Shown piece by piece: positions 33,935-42,585 of a stretch of DNA of 64,000 bases (position 1 is the first letter of the stretch; each line of letters opens with the position of its first letter). The notes under the pieces are model-generated. The model had not been told where the DNA came from. It saw nothing but the letters and a program-made list of their open reading frames with translations, and made no database searches. The DNA is from Cellulomonas sp. ES6 (GTDB lineage Bacteria > Actinomycetota > Actinomycetes > Actinomycetales > Cellulomonadaceae), in assembly GCF_030053835.1 (NCBI RefSeq), contig NZ_CP125655.1:3968001-4032000 (forward strand). Reading direction: 5' to 3'. The position numbers and the translations under genes are program-made.

Positions 33935-35482
33935 GTGCAGGACGTCGCGGTCGTCATCGGCCTCCTGCTGGCGTGCCTCGTCGCCCTGGTGCTCGTGCTC
34001 GTCGCCCGCCGGGAGGCCGCGGCGGTCCGCCGGCAGGCGCTCGAGGACGTGCAGTCCATCCGCGACGAGGCCCGCGCCTCCCTGGCGGACGCGCAGCGTC
34101 GCGAGGCCCGCGCCACCGAGCGTGAGGAGTCCGCGACGGCCGCGGAGCGCGCGGCCACGACGCGCGAACGGGCGGCCGCCGAGCAGGAGCGAGCGGCCGC
34201 CGCGGCGCGGGACGCCGCGGAGGAGCTCCGGCGTGCCGCGGCGGACGCGCGGGGGACCGCAGAGCGCGAGCTCGCGGGCGTGCGGGACGCGGCCGCGCGC
34301 GAGGCGGCGGAGGTACGGTCCCGCGCCGAGCGGGAAGCCCTCGAGCAGCTGGAGGCGGCGTCGGGGCTGACCGCCGAGGAGGCGCGCGCCGAGCTGGTGC
34401 GGCGGCTCACGGCGGAGGCCCAGGCCGCGGCGGCGGCGACGGTCCGCCGCGTCGAGGCGCAGGCCCGGCGCACCGCGGACGCCCGGGCGCGCAGGGTGCT
34501 CGCGACGGCCGCGCAGCGCACGGCGGTCGCCACGAGCAGCCAGAGCACGGTGACGCTGCTCCCGCTGCCGTCGGACGAGATGAAGGGCCGGATCATCGGC
34601 AAGGAGGGTCGCAACATCCGGCTGTTCGAGGCCCTCACCGGGGTGAACGTGCTGGTCGACGAGACCCCGGACACCGTGGTGCTGTCGTGCTTCGACGCGG
34701 ACCGCCGCGAGGTCGCCCAGGTGGCGCTCGAGGCGCTCATGGCCGACGGGCGGATCAACCCGCAGCGCATCGAGGCGGCGTACGCCGAGGCGGTCGCCGG
34801 CGCCGACGACCGCGCGGACGAGGCCGGCCTCGCGGCCGCGGAGCGCGCCGGCGTCCGCGGTCTGGACGCCGAGCTGGTGCGCGTGCTGGGCCGGCTGCGC
34901 CTGCGGACGTCGTTCGGGCAGAACGTGCTGGACCACGTCGTGGAGACCGCGTTGCTGGCCGCGCAGGTCGCCGGCGAACTCGGCGCCGACGTCGAGGTCG
35001 CCCGCCGCGCCGCGCTGCTGCACGACGTGGGCAAGGCGCTCACCGGGGAGGTGCCCGGCACGCACGCGACGGTCGGCGCCGCGCTGGCGGAACGTCACGG
35101 CGAGTCGCCCGCGGTCGTGAACGGCATCGCCGCCCACCACGACGAGGTCCCGGCCGAGACCGTCGAGGCGGTGCTCGTCCAGGTGGCGGACGCGATGTCC
35201 GCGTCCCGCCCGGGTGCCCGCCGCGAGGACGTCGACCAGCACGTCGAGCGGCTGGAGAAGCTGGAGGAGCTCGTCGCCGGCCACGCGGGCGTGCGCCGGG
35301 CGCTCGCCATGGCGGCCGGGCGCGAGATGCGGGTCGTCGTGGAGCCGTCGCAGGTCCCGGACACCGACCTCGGGCGGCTCGCGGTGGAGATCGCCCGGCA
35401 CATCGAGCGCGACCTGTCCTACCCGGGCGAGATCACGGTGACGGTGGTGCGCGAGGTGCGCGCGAGCGCGACCGCCGGCTGA
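33935..35482 (+). CDS. rny: Ribonuclease Y
   Basis: A 515-residue membrane-anchored endoribonuclease that initiates mRNA decay. One N-terminal membrane helix (VVIGLLLACLVALVLVLV) is followed by a long Ala/Glu/Arg coiled coil to about residue 185, a KH domain with GRIIGKEGRN near 218, and an HD domain with LLHDVGK (His363-Asp364) and IAAHHDEVP. GTG 33935 is chosen because GAGGAG lies 7 nt upstream; GTG 33929 would be too close to it. It follows recA-recX, as in several Gram-positives. Convergent with gluD. Confidence 0.92.
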   Translation: MQDVAVVIGLLLACLVALVLVLVARREAAAVRRQALEDVQSIRDEARASLADAQRREARATEREESATAAERAATTRERAAAEQERAAAAARDAAEELRRAAADARGTAERELAGVRDAAAREAAEVRSRAEREALEQLEAASGLTAEEARAELVRRLTAEAQAAAAATVRRVEAQARRTADARARRVLATAAQRTAVATSSQSTVTLLPLPSDEMKGRIIGKEGRNIRLFEALTGVNVLVDETPDTVVLSCFDADRREVAQVALEALMADGRINPQRIEAAYAEAVAGADDRADEAGLAAAERAGVRGLDAELVRVLGRLRLRTSFGQNVLDHVVETALLAAQVAGELGADVEVARRAALLHDVGKALTGEVPGTHATVGAALAERHGESPAVVNGIAAHHDEVPAETVEAVLVQVADAMSASRPGARREDVDQHVERLEKLEELVAGHAGVRRALAMAAGREMRVVVEPSQVPDTDLGRLAVEIARHIERDLSYPGEITVTVVREVRASATAG

Positions 35483-35519
35483 ACGACGGACGGTGCCGGT
35501 CGGCCGCGCCGCGGGGTCG

Positions 35520-36416
35520 TCAGACCGCCGAGCCGGCGCCCCCACGGCCCCCGCCGGCGGTCGCGGCCGCCGCCGCGGTGAGCGCCGGGTCCGCGCCGGC
35601 GCGCCCGGCGGTGCGCGTGCTGCGGCCCTGCAGCCACACCGCGAGCCGCGTCAGCGACAGGTTGACCACGAGGTAGGTGCCCGCGCCGAGCACGAACAGC
35701 GCCACGTAGTACCGGTTCCCGAAGTACTGGGCGTTGTTCTGCATGGCCTTGAGCAGCTCGGGGTAGCCGACGATGAACCCGAGCGACGAGTCCTTGAGCA
35801 GCACGACGAGCTGGGCGACGAGGCTCGGGAGCATGGTCCGCACCGCCTGGGGGAGCAGCACGAGGCGCATCGTCTGCCACCGCGAGAGCCCGATCGCCGC
35901 GGCCGCCTCCGACTGTCCGCGCGGCAGCGACGCCAGGCCCGCCCGCAGGATCTCGGCGATGATCGCCATGTTGTACACGGTGAGGCCGAACACCACGGCG
36001 GCGAACGCGTCCCACCCGAAGCCGAGCAGCGCGAACAGCATCATCAGCAGCACGGGCAGGCCGCGGAACAGCTCGATGACGACGGTCGCGGGCGCGCGCA
36101 GCCAGCCGATCCGCGTGGTGCGCCACATCGCGAGCAGCAGCCCGAGCACCAGGGCGAGCGGCGCGGCGACCACCGCCGCGCGCAGGGTCGCGCCGAGCCC
36201 GACGACGACCATGGAGCGCCACACGTCCTCGGCGGTCTGGTTCTTGGGCGGGTCGTACAGGACGTCCCAGCGGTCGGCCCCGAACAGGCCGCGCTGCTCC
36301 GCGTACCGGTAGGCCAGGGCGAGCAGGACGATCAGCACGAGCGCGCCGGCGACCGAGCCGATGCGCTCGCGCCGGCGGGCGCGCGGGCCGGGCTGGTCGT
36401 ACAGGACGGAGCTCAT
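35520..36416 (-). CDS. gluD: Amino acid ABC transporter permease (GluD-like)
   Basis: A 298-residue permease with about six membrane segments and the polar amino acid permease EAA loop (GQSEAAAAIGLSRWQTMRLVLLPQA region). An extracytoplasmic loop follows the first helix. It pairs with the next permease in a glutamate-type importer. Last gene of gluABCD; the Ala/Gly-rich C-terminus ends 37 nt from the convergent rny stop. A GAGAGG ribosome site precedes the ATG. Confidence 0.9.
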   Translation of the reverse strand: MSSVLYDQPGPRARRRERIGSVAGALVLIVLLALAYRYAEQRGLFGADRWDVLYDPPKNQTAEDVWRSMVVVGLGATLRAAVVAAPLALVLGLLLAMWRTTRIGWLRAPATVVIELFRGLPVLLMMLFALLGFGWDAFAAVVFGLTVYNMAIIAEILRAGLASLPRGQSEAAAAIGLSRWQTMRLVLLPQAVRTMLPSLVAQLVVLLKDSSLGFIVGYPELLKAMQNNAQYFGNRYYVALFVLGAGTYLVVNLSLTRLAVWLQGRSTRTAGRAGADPALTAAAAATAGGGRGGAGSAV

Positions 36417-36465
36417 CGCGGGCCCCTCTCGGGCTCGTGGGTGCGGCGGTCGTGGCGGGTCGGGG

Positions 36466-37116
36466 TCACCGGGCGAACGCCACCTTCCGCTCGAGCACCC
36501 CGGCGAGGTAGCCGGCCGGGATGGTGATGACGAGGTAGAACACCGCGACCCCGGCGAGCGCCTGGATGGCCTCGGCGGGGTTCGCGAGGGCGACGCGGCG
36601 GCCGGCGGCGGTGAGCTCGACGACGGCGAACCCGGCCGCGACGGAGGTGTTCTTCGCGAGCGCGATGAGGACGTTGATCAGCGGCGGCACCACGGTCCGC
36701 ACCGCCTGCGGCAGCACCACGAGCCCGAGGGTCTGCCCGAAGGTCAGCCCGATGGCGCGGGCGGCCTCCGCCTGCCCGACCGGGACGCCGTTGATCCCGG
36801 ACCGCACCGCCTCGCAGACGAACGCCGACGTGTAGGCGGACAGCGCGATGACGGCCGTCCAGAACCCGAGCGGCGGCAGGATCCCGAACTGCGGTGCGAC
36901 GAACACGAGGAAGAAGAACACGAGGGTCAGCGGCGTGTTGCGCAGCAGCTCCACCCAGGCGACGGCCGCGCCGCGCAGGGTCGGCAGCGGCGACACGCGC
37001 AGCGCGGCGAGGACGGTGCCGGCCACGAGCGCGAGGGCGCCGGCCAGCAGCGTGAGCTGCAGCGTCAGCCGGAAGCCGCTGAGGTAGGCCGGCAGGTTGT
37101 CGGCGATCAGGTCCAC
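36466..37116 (-). CDS. gluC: Amino acid ABC transporter permease (GluC-like)
   Basis: A 216-residue permease of the same importer, the shorter partner of GluD. The EAA loop is in GQAEAARAIGLTFGQTLGLVVLPQA (centred about residue 130), preceded by VELLRNTPLTLVFFFLVF typical of the glutamate/glutamine branch. The GTG start at 37116 has GGAGG about 8 nt upstream. It lies between the binding protein and GluD. Confidence 0.9.
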   Translation of the reverse strand: MDLIADNLPAYLSGFRLTLQLTLLAGALALVAGTVLAALRVSPLPTLRGAAVAWVELLRNTPLTLVFFFLVFVAPQFGILPPLGFWTAVIALSAYTSAFVCEAVRSGINGVPVGQAEAARAIGLTFGQTLGLVVLPQAVRTVVPPLINVLIALAKNTSVAAGFAVVELTAAGRRVALANPAEAIQALAGVAVFYLVITIPAGYLAGVLERKVAFAR

Positions 37117-37191
37117 GCAGTGCCCTCCAGGGAGGCGTCGGGGAGCGGGCCGGGTGGCGCCGGGCGGGGTCGCCCGGCGCCACCCGCGGCG

Positions 37192-38067
37192 TCAGTACCG
37201 GTCGACCGCCGGCGGCTCCGGCGTCGGCAGGACGGTGCCGGCCGTGGCCTCCCACGCCTCGGTCCACGTGCCGTCCTCGTACGACTCCTCGAGCACGTCG
37301 TTGATCCACATCCGGAAGTCGGTGTCGTCGAGCGCGAGCCCGATGCCGTACGGCTCCTCGGTGAAGGGCTCGCCGCGCACCTCGAAGGTGGGGTCGTCCG
37401 CCGCGAACCCGGCGAGGATCACGTTGTCCGTGCTCATCGCGTCGACCTGGCCGCCGCGCAGCGGCTCGAGGCAGTCGGAGTACGCGCCGAACGGCACGAC
37501 CTCGGTGTCCGGGAAGTTCTCGAGCAGGTTCGCCTCGGGCGTCGAGCCGGAGACGGTGCAGACCTTCTTCCCGGCGAGGTCGTCCGGGCCCTGGATGTCC
37601 TCGTTCTCCGCGAGCGTGAGGATCGACTGCCCGGCCTCGTAGTACGGGCCGGCGAACGACACGACCTCCTTGCGCTCGTCGTTGATCGTGTACGTCGCGA
37701 TGACGATGTCGACCTGGCCGGACTGGATGAACGACTCCCGGTTGGAGGAGATGGTCTCGGTCCACTGGATGCCGTCCTCGGGGATGCCGAGCGCACCGGC
37801 GATGATCCGGCCGATCTCGACGTCGAAGCCCTCGGGCGTGCCGTCCGGCCCGACCAGCCCGAACAGCGGCTGGTCGAACTTGGTGCCGATCGTGATGGAG
37901 CCGGCCTCGGCGAGCTCCGCCATCGTGGACCCCTCGGGGAAGTCGGCGGCGTCGACGTCGGAGACCTCCGGGCTGGCCCCGTCGCCGTCGTCCGAGCCGC
38001 CGCAGGCGGTCAGGGCGAGGACGGAGGCGGCGGCGAGGGCGATCGGTCCTGCGGTGCGGGTTCTCAT
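37192..38067 (-). CDS. gluB: Glutamate-type solute-binding lipoprotein (GluB-like)
   Basis: A 291-residue lipoprotein with signal LALTAC, lipidated Cys at residue 22, and a type 2 (SBP_bac_3) binding domain: FDVEIGRIIAGALG, QWTETISSNRESFIQSGQVDI, FAGPYYEAGQSIL and GKKVCTVSGSTPEANL. It captures an acidic or polar amino acid for the two permeases. AAGGAGA lies 8 nt before the ATG. The 140-nt spacer from gluA, rich in CACCGACCG-like repeats, is its leader. Confidence 0.92.
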   Translation of the reverse strand: MRTRTAGPIALAAASVLALTACGGSDDGDGASPEVSDVDAADFPEGSTMAELAEAGSITIGTKFDQPLFGLVGPDGTPEGFDVEIGRIIAGALGIPEDGIQWTETISSNRESFIQSGQVDIVIATYTINDERKEVVSFAGPYYEAGQSILTLAENEDIQGPDDLAGKKVCTVSGSTPEANLLENFPDTEVVPFGAYSDCLEPLRGGQVDAMSTDNVILAGFAADDPTFEVRGEPFTEEPYGIGLALDDTDFRMWINDVLEESYEDGTWTEAWEATAGTVLPTPEPPAVDRY

Positions 38068-38207
38068 CGGGCTGTCTCCTTGCGTCGCGTGCGTGTCGGT
38101 CGGTGTCGTGTCGGTTCCGGTCGGTGCGGTCGGTGCGGTGGTGCCGTGGTGGTCGGGTCGCAGGGGCGGGGGACGGGCTGCCGGGCCGCGCAGGACGCGG
38201 TGGCCGG

Positions 38208-38996
38208 TCAGTGGGTGAGGATCTTCGACAGGAAGTCGCGGGCGCGGTCGCTGCGCGGGGCCGTGAAGAACGTCTCGGGGTCGGCCTCCTCGACGACCGC
38301 GCCGCCGTCCATGAAGACGACCCGGTCGGCCGCACGGCGGGCGAACCCCATCTCGTGCGTGACGACGACCATGGTCATGCCCTCGCCGGCGAGGGACACC
38401 ATGACGTCGAGCACCTCGTTGATCATCTCGGGGTCGAGGGCGGAGGTCGGCTCGTCGAACAGCATGACCTTCGGCTCCATGGCGAGCGCGCGGGCGATCG
38501 CGACGCGCTGCTGCTGCCCGCCGGAGAGCTGGGCGGGCAGCTTGCGGGCCTGGCTCGCGACGCCGACGCGCTCGAGCAGCTCCATCGCGCGCTCCCGGGC
38601 CTCGGACGCCCCGAGGCGCCGCACCTTGCGCAGGCCGAGCGTGACGTTCTGCAGGACCGTGCGGTGCGCGAACAGGTTGAACGACTGGAACACCATGCCG
38701 ACGTCGGCGCGCAGCCGCGCGAGGTCGCGTCCCTCCGCGGGCAGCGGCTGGCCGTCCAGGGTGATCGTGCCGGACTCGATGGTCTCGAGCCGGTTGATCG
38801 TGCGGCAGAGCGTCGACTTGCCGGAGCCGGACGGGCCGATGACGACGACCACCTCGCCGCGGTGCACGGTGAGGCTGACGTCCTGCAGCACGTGCAGGTC
38901 GCCGAAGTGCTTGTTGACGTGGTCCAGGACGACGAGGGGCTCGCCGCCGTGCGGGCGTGCTGCTGCGGGGGCCGGGGCCGGGTCGGGCTGCGCCAT
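38208..38996 (-). CDS. gluA: Amino acid ABC transporter ATPase (GluA-like)
   Basis: A 262-residue ATPase of the polar amino acid class. Walker A is GPSGSGKST, signature [15 protein letters not shown], Walker [15 protein letters not shown], switch His in [10 protein letters not shown]. It powers the GluBCD importer. First gene of the operon; TAGGTT lies 6 nt before the ATG at 38996, giving a leaderless start. Divergent from miaB. Confidence 0.95.
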   Translation of the reverse strand: MAQPDPAPAPAAARPHGGEPLVVLDHVNKHFGDLHVLQDVSLTVHRGEVVVVIGPSGSGKSTLCRTINRLETIESGTITLDGQPLPAEGRDLARLRADVGMVFQSFNLFAHRTVLQNVTLGLRKVRRLGASEARERAMELLERVGVASQARKLPAQLSGGQQQRVAIARALAMEPKVMLFDEPTSALDPEMINEVLDVMVSLAGEGMTMVVVTHEMGFARRAADRVVFMDGGAVVEEADPETFFTAPRSDRARDFLSKILTH

Positions 38997-39002
38997 CCTC
39001 GG

Positions 39003-39008
39003 AACCTA
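39003..39008 (-). promoter_or_regulatory. -10 hexamer TAGGTT of gluABCD
   Basis: TAGGTT on the minus strand, 6 nt, ATG 38996. Confidence 0.55.
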
Positions 39009-39039
39009 GGCGGCGGATGTGACAGCCGCCACCCGTTCA

Positions 39040-39071
39040 GGTCACGGGACGGTCACAGGATCGCCGTGACC
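39040..39071. promoter_or_regulatory. Inverted repeat GGTCACG-N18-CGTGACC between gluA and miaB
   Basis: 7-bp arms at 39040-39046 and 39065-39071, plus an extra GTCAC at 39052, 11 bp from the first. It lies just upstream of the gluA -10 hexamer and could be an operator for the divergent pair. The binding protein is unknown. Confidence 0.35.
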
Positions 39072-39137
39072 GGGTCCGTCGGGCGGCGTCCGCGCACCGG
39101 CTCGCCGCCGCCCGCGGGGGCCCGCGGGGGACGGACG

Positions 39138-39143
39138 TACCCT
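39138..39143 (+). promoter_or_regulatory. miaB: -10 hexamer TACCCT of miaB
   Basis: TACCCT, 8 nt, ATG 39152. Confidence 0.45.
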
Positions 39144-39151
39144 TGTCCGCG

Positions 39152-40762
39152 ATGAGCACGACGACCACGCCCCCCGCCGCGACCGGCCTCGCGGACCTCG
39201 CCGTCCCGACCGCCGGCGCCGCCCCGCGCACCTACCTCGTGAAGACGCTCGGGTGCCAGATGAACGTGCACGACTCCGAGCACATGGCGGGCATGCTCGA
39301 GCAGGCCGGCTACGTCGCCGCGTCGCCGGAGGCCGCCGCCGCGGAGGACGCCGACGTCATCGTCATCAACACCTGCGCGGTGCGCGAGAACGCCGCCGAC
39401 CGCCTGTACGGCAACCTCGGCCGGCTCGCGGGGGCCAAGCGCACCCGCCCGGGCGGGATGCAGATCGCCGTGGGCGGCTGCCTCGCCCAGAAGGACCGCT
39501 CCGGGATCGTCGAGCGCGCGCCCTGGGTGGACGTCGTGTTCGGCACCCACAACCTCGACGTGCTCCCGGTGCTGCTGGAGCGGGCGCGCCACAACCGGGC
39601 CGCCGAGGTCGAGATCGAGGAGTCGCTCAAGGTCTTCCCCTCGACGCTGCCGACCCGCCGCGAGTCGGTCTACGCCGGCTGGGTGTCGATCAGCGTCGGG
39701 TGCAACAACACGTGCACGTTCTGCATCGTGCCGCACCTGCGGGGCAAGGAGCGCGACCGGCGTCCGGGCGAGGTGCTCGCCGAGGTCTCCGCGCTGGTGG
39801 AGCAGGGCGCGATCGAGGTGACGCTGCTCGGGCAGAACGTGAACTCCTACGGCGTCGAGTTCGGCGACCGCGGGGCGTTCGCGAAGCTGCTGCGCGCCGC
39901 CGGCGCCACCCCCGGCCTCGAGCGGCTGCGGTTCACCTCCCCGCACCCGGCGGCGTTCACCGACGACGTCATCGCGGCTATGGCGGAGACGCCCGCCGTC
40001 ATGCCGAGCCTGCACATGCCCCTGCAGTCCGGCTCCGACCGGATCCTGCGGGCGATGCGGCGGTCCTACCGGTCGGAGAAGTTCCTGGGCATCCTCGACC
40101 GGGTCCGCGAGCGGATGCCGCACGCCGCGATCACGACCGACATCATCGTCGGGTTCCCGGGGGAGACCGAGGAGGACTTCGCGGAGACGCTGCGGGTCGT
40201 CGAGGCGTCCCGGTTCTCGTCCGCGTTCACGTTCCAGTACTCGCCGCGCCCCGGCACCCCCGCGGCCGACCTGCCCGACCAGCTGCCGAAGGCCGTCGTG
40301 CAGGAGCGCTACGAGCGCCTGGTCGCGCTGCAGGACCGGATCGCGCTCGAGGAGATGCAGGCCCAGGTCGGCCGCACCGTCGAGGTGCTGCTGGCCGAGG
40401 GCGAGGGGCGCAAGGACGGCGAGACCCGGCGCCTGTCCGGTCGCGCCGCCGACAACCGCCTCGTGCACCTCGCCGTGCCGGACGGCCTGGACCCCGCCGA
40501 CGCGCCCCGGCCCGGCGACCTGGTGACGGTCGACATCACCCGGGCGGCGCCCCACCACCTGGAGGCGGACTCCGGGGCGCTCGGTGGCACGTTCGCGGTG
40601 CGCCGAACCCGCGCGGGCGACGCGTGGGAGCGTCGCGCGCAGGGCGGGGACGACCACGCGCACGGCGGTGCGGGTGACGCGTGCGGCACCGGGGCGGGCT
40701 CGGGCGGACCGGCGGCGCCGGTGCTGCTGGGCCTGCCGACGGTCGGCACCGGACCGCGCTGA
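39152..40762 (+). CDS. miaB: tRNA-2-methylthio-N6-dimethylallyladenosine synthase
   Basis: A 536-residue radical-SAM methylthiotransferase acting on i6A37 of tRNA, downstream of MiaA (47.5 kb). The N-terminal UPF0004 domain supplies Cys35, Cys75 and Cys110; the radical SAM cluster is Cys184, Cys188 and Cys191 in [12 protein letters not shown]; a TRAM domain follows near 400-470. The final 60 residues are a Gly/Ala/His-rich tail beyond the normal end. ATG 39152 is used; a TTG lies 9 nt earlier. A hairpin follows. Confidence 0.95.
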   Translation: MSTTTTPPAATGLADLAVPTAGAAPRTYLVKTLGCQMNVHDSEHMAGMLEQAGYVAASPEAAAAEDADVIVINTCAVRENAADRLYGNLGRLAGAKRTRPGGMQIAVGGCLAQKDRSGIVERAPWVDVVFGTHNLDVLPVLLERARHNRAAEVEIEESLKVFPSTLPTRRESVYAGWVSISVGCNNTCTFCIVPHLRGKERDRRPGEVLAEVSALVEQGAIEVTLLGQNVNSYGVEFGDRGAFAKLLRAAGATPGLERLRFTSPHPAAFTDDVIAAMAETPAVMPSLHMPLQSGSDRILRAMRRSYRSEKFLGILDRVRERMPHAAITTDIIVGFPGETEEDFAETLRVVEASRFSSAFTFQYSPRPGTPAADLPDQLPKAVVQERYERLVALQDRIALEEMQAQVGRTVEVLLAEGEGRKDGETRRLSGRAADNRLVHLAVPDGLDPADAPRPGDLVTVDITRAAPHHLEADSGALGGTFAVRRTRAGDAWERRAQGGDDHAHGGAGDACGTGAGSGGPAAPVLLGLPTVGTGPR

Positions 40763-40773
40763 GGCGCGCTGAG

Positions 40774-40799
40774 CCGCGCGGGGGACGACCCCTGCGCGG
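40774..40799. terminator. Hairpin between convergent miaB and ybjN-like genes
   Basis: CCGCGCGGGGG, loop ACGA, CCCCTGCGCGG: an 11-bp stem with one G-T pair, located 11 nt after the miaB stop. Confidence 0.6.
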
Positions 40800-40835
40800 G
40801 TGCCGCACGGCGTCGCTCCGGTACTGCGCGCGGTG

Positions 40836-41342
40836 TCAGACCTGCGGCGGCAGCAGCGTCTCGAACGACGCGAACGCCTGCACCCCGGTGCCGAGGCCGC
40901 ACGACACGAGCTGGTCGAGCTGCTCGTCCGTGACGCCGTGCTCCAGGTCGGTCGACACCTCGCTGTACACCGCGACCTGGCCCTCTTCTTCGCGGAGGTA
41001 GAGCTTCGGCCAGATGCGCTCGCGGTTCCAGTCGTTCAGGGCGAGCGCGACGGCCCGCCGGCCGTCCACCGGGAGCTGGCGGTGCCACCGGCCCCGGACC
41101 TGCAGGATCTCCTCGTGCTCGCCGAGCAGCAGGAACCAGAACCGCGAGTCGTTCCAGACGCCGGTCAGGTCGCCGTCCTCGTCCACGCGGAAGTGGTAGC
41201 CCCGCGCGGACAGCGCCGCCGCGACGCGGTCGCGGGTGAGCGGCGTGGGCCGGGCCTGCGGGGCGACCCGCCGCTCACCGGTGCCCTGCGGCGTGCGCGG
41301 CGCGAGGACGCGGGAGAGCCACCCCGGCGTGCGCGCCGTCAC
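40836..41342 (-). CDS. YbjN-family protein, paralogue 1
   Basis: A 168-residue member of the YbjN family (PF10722). Its core is TRDRVAAALSARGYHFRVDEDGDLTGVWND, then EILQVRGRWHRQLPV, RIWPKLYLREEE and STDLEHGVTDEQL. The family is thought to have a fold like type III secretion chaperones, so a protein-binding role is plausible; function is not known. The GTG overlaps the stop of paralogue 2 (GTGA). The first 45 residues are basic and Pro-rich. Confidence 0.85.
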   Translation of the reverse strand: MTARTPGWLSRVLAPRTPQGTGERRVAPQARPTPLTRDRVAAALSARGYHFRVDEDGDLTGVWNDSRFWFLLLGEHEEILQVRGRWHRQLPVDGRRAVALALNDWNRERIWPKLYLREEEGQVAVYSEVSTDLEHGVTDEQLDQLVSCGLGTGVQAFASFETLLPPQV

Positions 41343-41917
41343 GGTGCCGCCGCCGCGGGGTCCGGGTACAGCTCGTCGATCGCGTCGAAGAACGTGCTGG
41401 ACGTCGAGACGCCGCAGAACAGCAGCTGGCTGAGCTGCTCGTCGGTCGCGCCGTGCTCGAGGTCGGTGGAGACCTCCGCGACGACGTGGACCATGCCGTT
41501 GTCGCGGACCCGCACGTACGCCTTCGGCCAGATCCGCTCGGCGTTCCACTCGGTGCAGGCGTCGAGCACCTCCTCGAGGCGCTCGATCGCGATCTCCCGG
41601 TTCCACTGCCCGCGGACCTGGAGGATCTCCTGCTGGTCGCCGAACAGGAAGAAGTAGAACAGCCGTCCCCGCCACAGGCCGCCGAGGTCGCCGTCGTTGT
41701 CGACGAAGTAGTGGAAGTCGTGCTCCTCGAACCACCGCTGCACCCGCTCGGGCGTCAGCGGCGTGGGCCGGCCGTCGTCGACGGTGACCGCGGCACCAGC
41801 CCCCGCCGGGCGCCCGCCGCGACCTGCCACGGGCGCACCGGGACGCCCCCCGGGCTGCGGCGCAGGACCCGGCCGGTCCGGGTCGCGGCGCGACCGGCGA
41901 TTCCGGAACAGACCCAT
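41339..41917 (-). CDS. YbjN-family protein, paralogue 2
   Basis: A 192-residue YbjN-family protein whose N-terminus (MGLFRNRRSRRDP, then a Gly/Pro/Ala linker) precedes the domain from about residue 50. Conserved blocks are VDNDGDLGGLWRG, QQEILQVRGQWNR, RIWPKAYVR and STDLEHGATDEQL. ATG 41917 is chosen over 41962 because TAGGGT lies 7 nt upstream. It is the first gene of a coupled pair divergent from paralogue 3, whose start (MGFF) resembles its own. Confidence 0.87.
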   Translation of the reverse strand: MGLFRNRRSRRDPDRPGPAPQPGGRPGAPVAGRGGRPAGAGAAVTVDDGRPTPLTPERVQRWFEEHDFHYFVDNDGDLGGLWRGRLFYFFLFGDQQEILQVRGQWNREIAIERLEEVLDACTEWNAERIWPKAYVRVRDNGMVHVVAEVSTDLEHGATDEQLSQLLFCGVSTSSTFFDAIDELYPDPAAAAP

Positions 41918-41924
41918 GCCGGAA

Positions 41925-41930
41925 ACCCTA
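41925..41930 (-). promoter_or_regulatory. -10 hexamer TAGGGT of the minus-strand YbjN pair
   Basis: TAGGGT on the minus strand, 7 nt, ATG 41917. Confidence 0.5.
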
Positions 41931-42005
41931 CCCGGGGCCGCCGACGACGCCAGGGATCGCACCCGCGGGCGTGGGCGGGCCGCCGCACGCCGCGGCGAGT
42001 GGGCT

Positions 42006-42011
42006 TAGGCT
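42006..42011 (+). promoter_or_regulatory. -10 hexamer TAGGCT of the YbjN-Hsp90-TPR operon
   Basis: TAGGCT lies about 85 nt before ATG 42097, so this operon would have a leader, unlike its divergent neighbour. A GAGG-containing ribosome site lies near 42086. Confidence 0.4.
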
Positions 42012-42096
42012 CGATCGGGCAGGGGCGGCGCGGCCACCACCTGCACCGACGCCAAGCAGCGGCGCCGACGGGCGCCGCACGAGACTGAGGACGGAC

Positions 42097-42585
42097 ATGG
42101 GGTTCTTCACCAAGCCGGAGGCCACGGGTTCGGCGCCCGCCACCGAGGCGCTGACGCACGACCGGATCACGGCCGTGCTGGACGCCCGGGACATGCGCTA
42201 CGGGGTCGACGACGACGGCGACATCGGCGGCTACTGGGACGGGCACCTGTTCTACTTCTTCCGCCTCGGGGGCCAGCAGGAGTACCTGCAGGTCCGCGGC
42301 CGCTGGAACCGGAAGGTCTCCGTCGACGAGTACGCGCGCGTCGTCGACCTCGTCAACAGCTGGAACTCCGAGAAGCTCTGGCCGAAGGGCTACGTCCGCC
42401 CCGAGGGCGAGGTCGTCGGCGTCTACGCCGAGCACACCGTCGACTACGAGCACGGGCTGACGGACGAGCAGCTCGACCTGCACCTCGCGTGCGGCATCAC
42501 CACCGCCCTGAGCCTGTTCGAGCACCTCGACGAGCAGTTCCCGGAGCAGGCCGCCACGGCGAAGGCGGAGCTCGAGGCGGAGTGA
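42097..42585 (+). CDS. YbjN-family protein, paralogue 3
   Basis: A 162-residue YbjN-family protein with a short N-terminus (MGFFTKPEATG). The core shows VDDDGDIGGYWDGHLFYFF, QQEYLQVRGRWNRK, KLWPKGYVRPEG and TVDYEHGLTDEQL. It is first in a three-gene coupled operon; its stop overlaps the GTG of the Hsp90-family gene. A co-chaperone or substrate-adaptor role is inferred only from this coupling and from the family fold. Confidence 0.87.
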   Translation: MGFFTKPEATGSAPATEALTHDRITAVLDARDMRYGVDDDGDIGGYWDGHLFYFFRLGGQQEYLQVRGRWNRKVSVDEYARVVDLVNSWNSEKLWPKGYVRPEGEVVGVYAEHTVDYEHGLTDEQLDLHLACGITTALSLFEHLDEQFPEQAATAKAELEAE

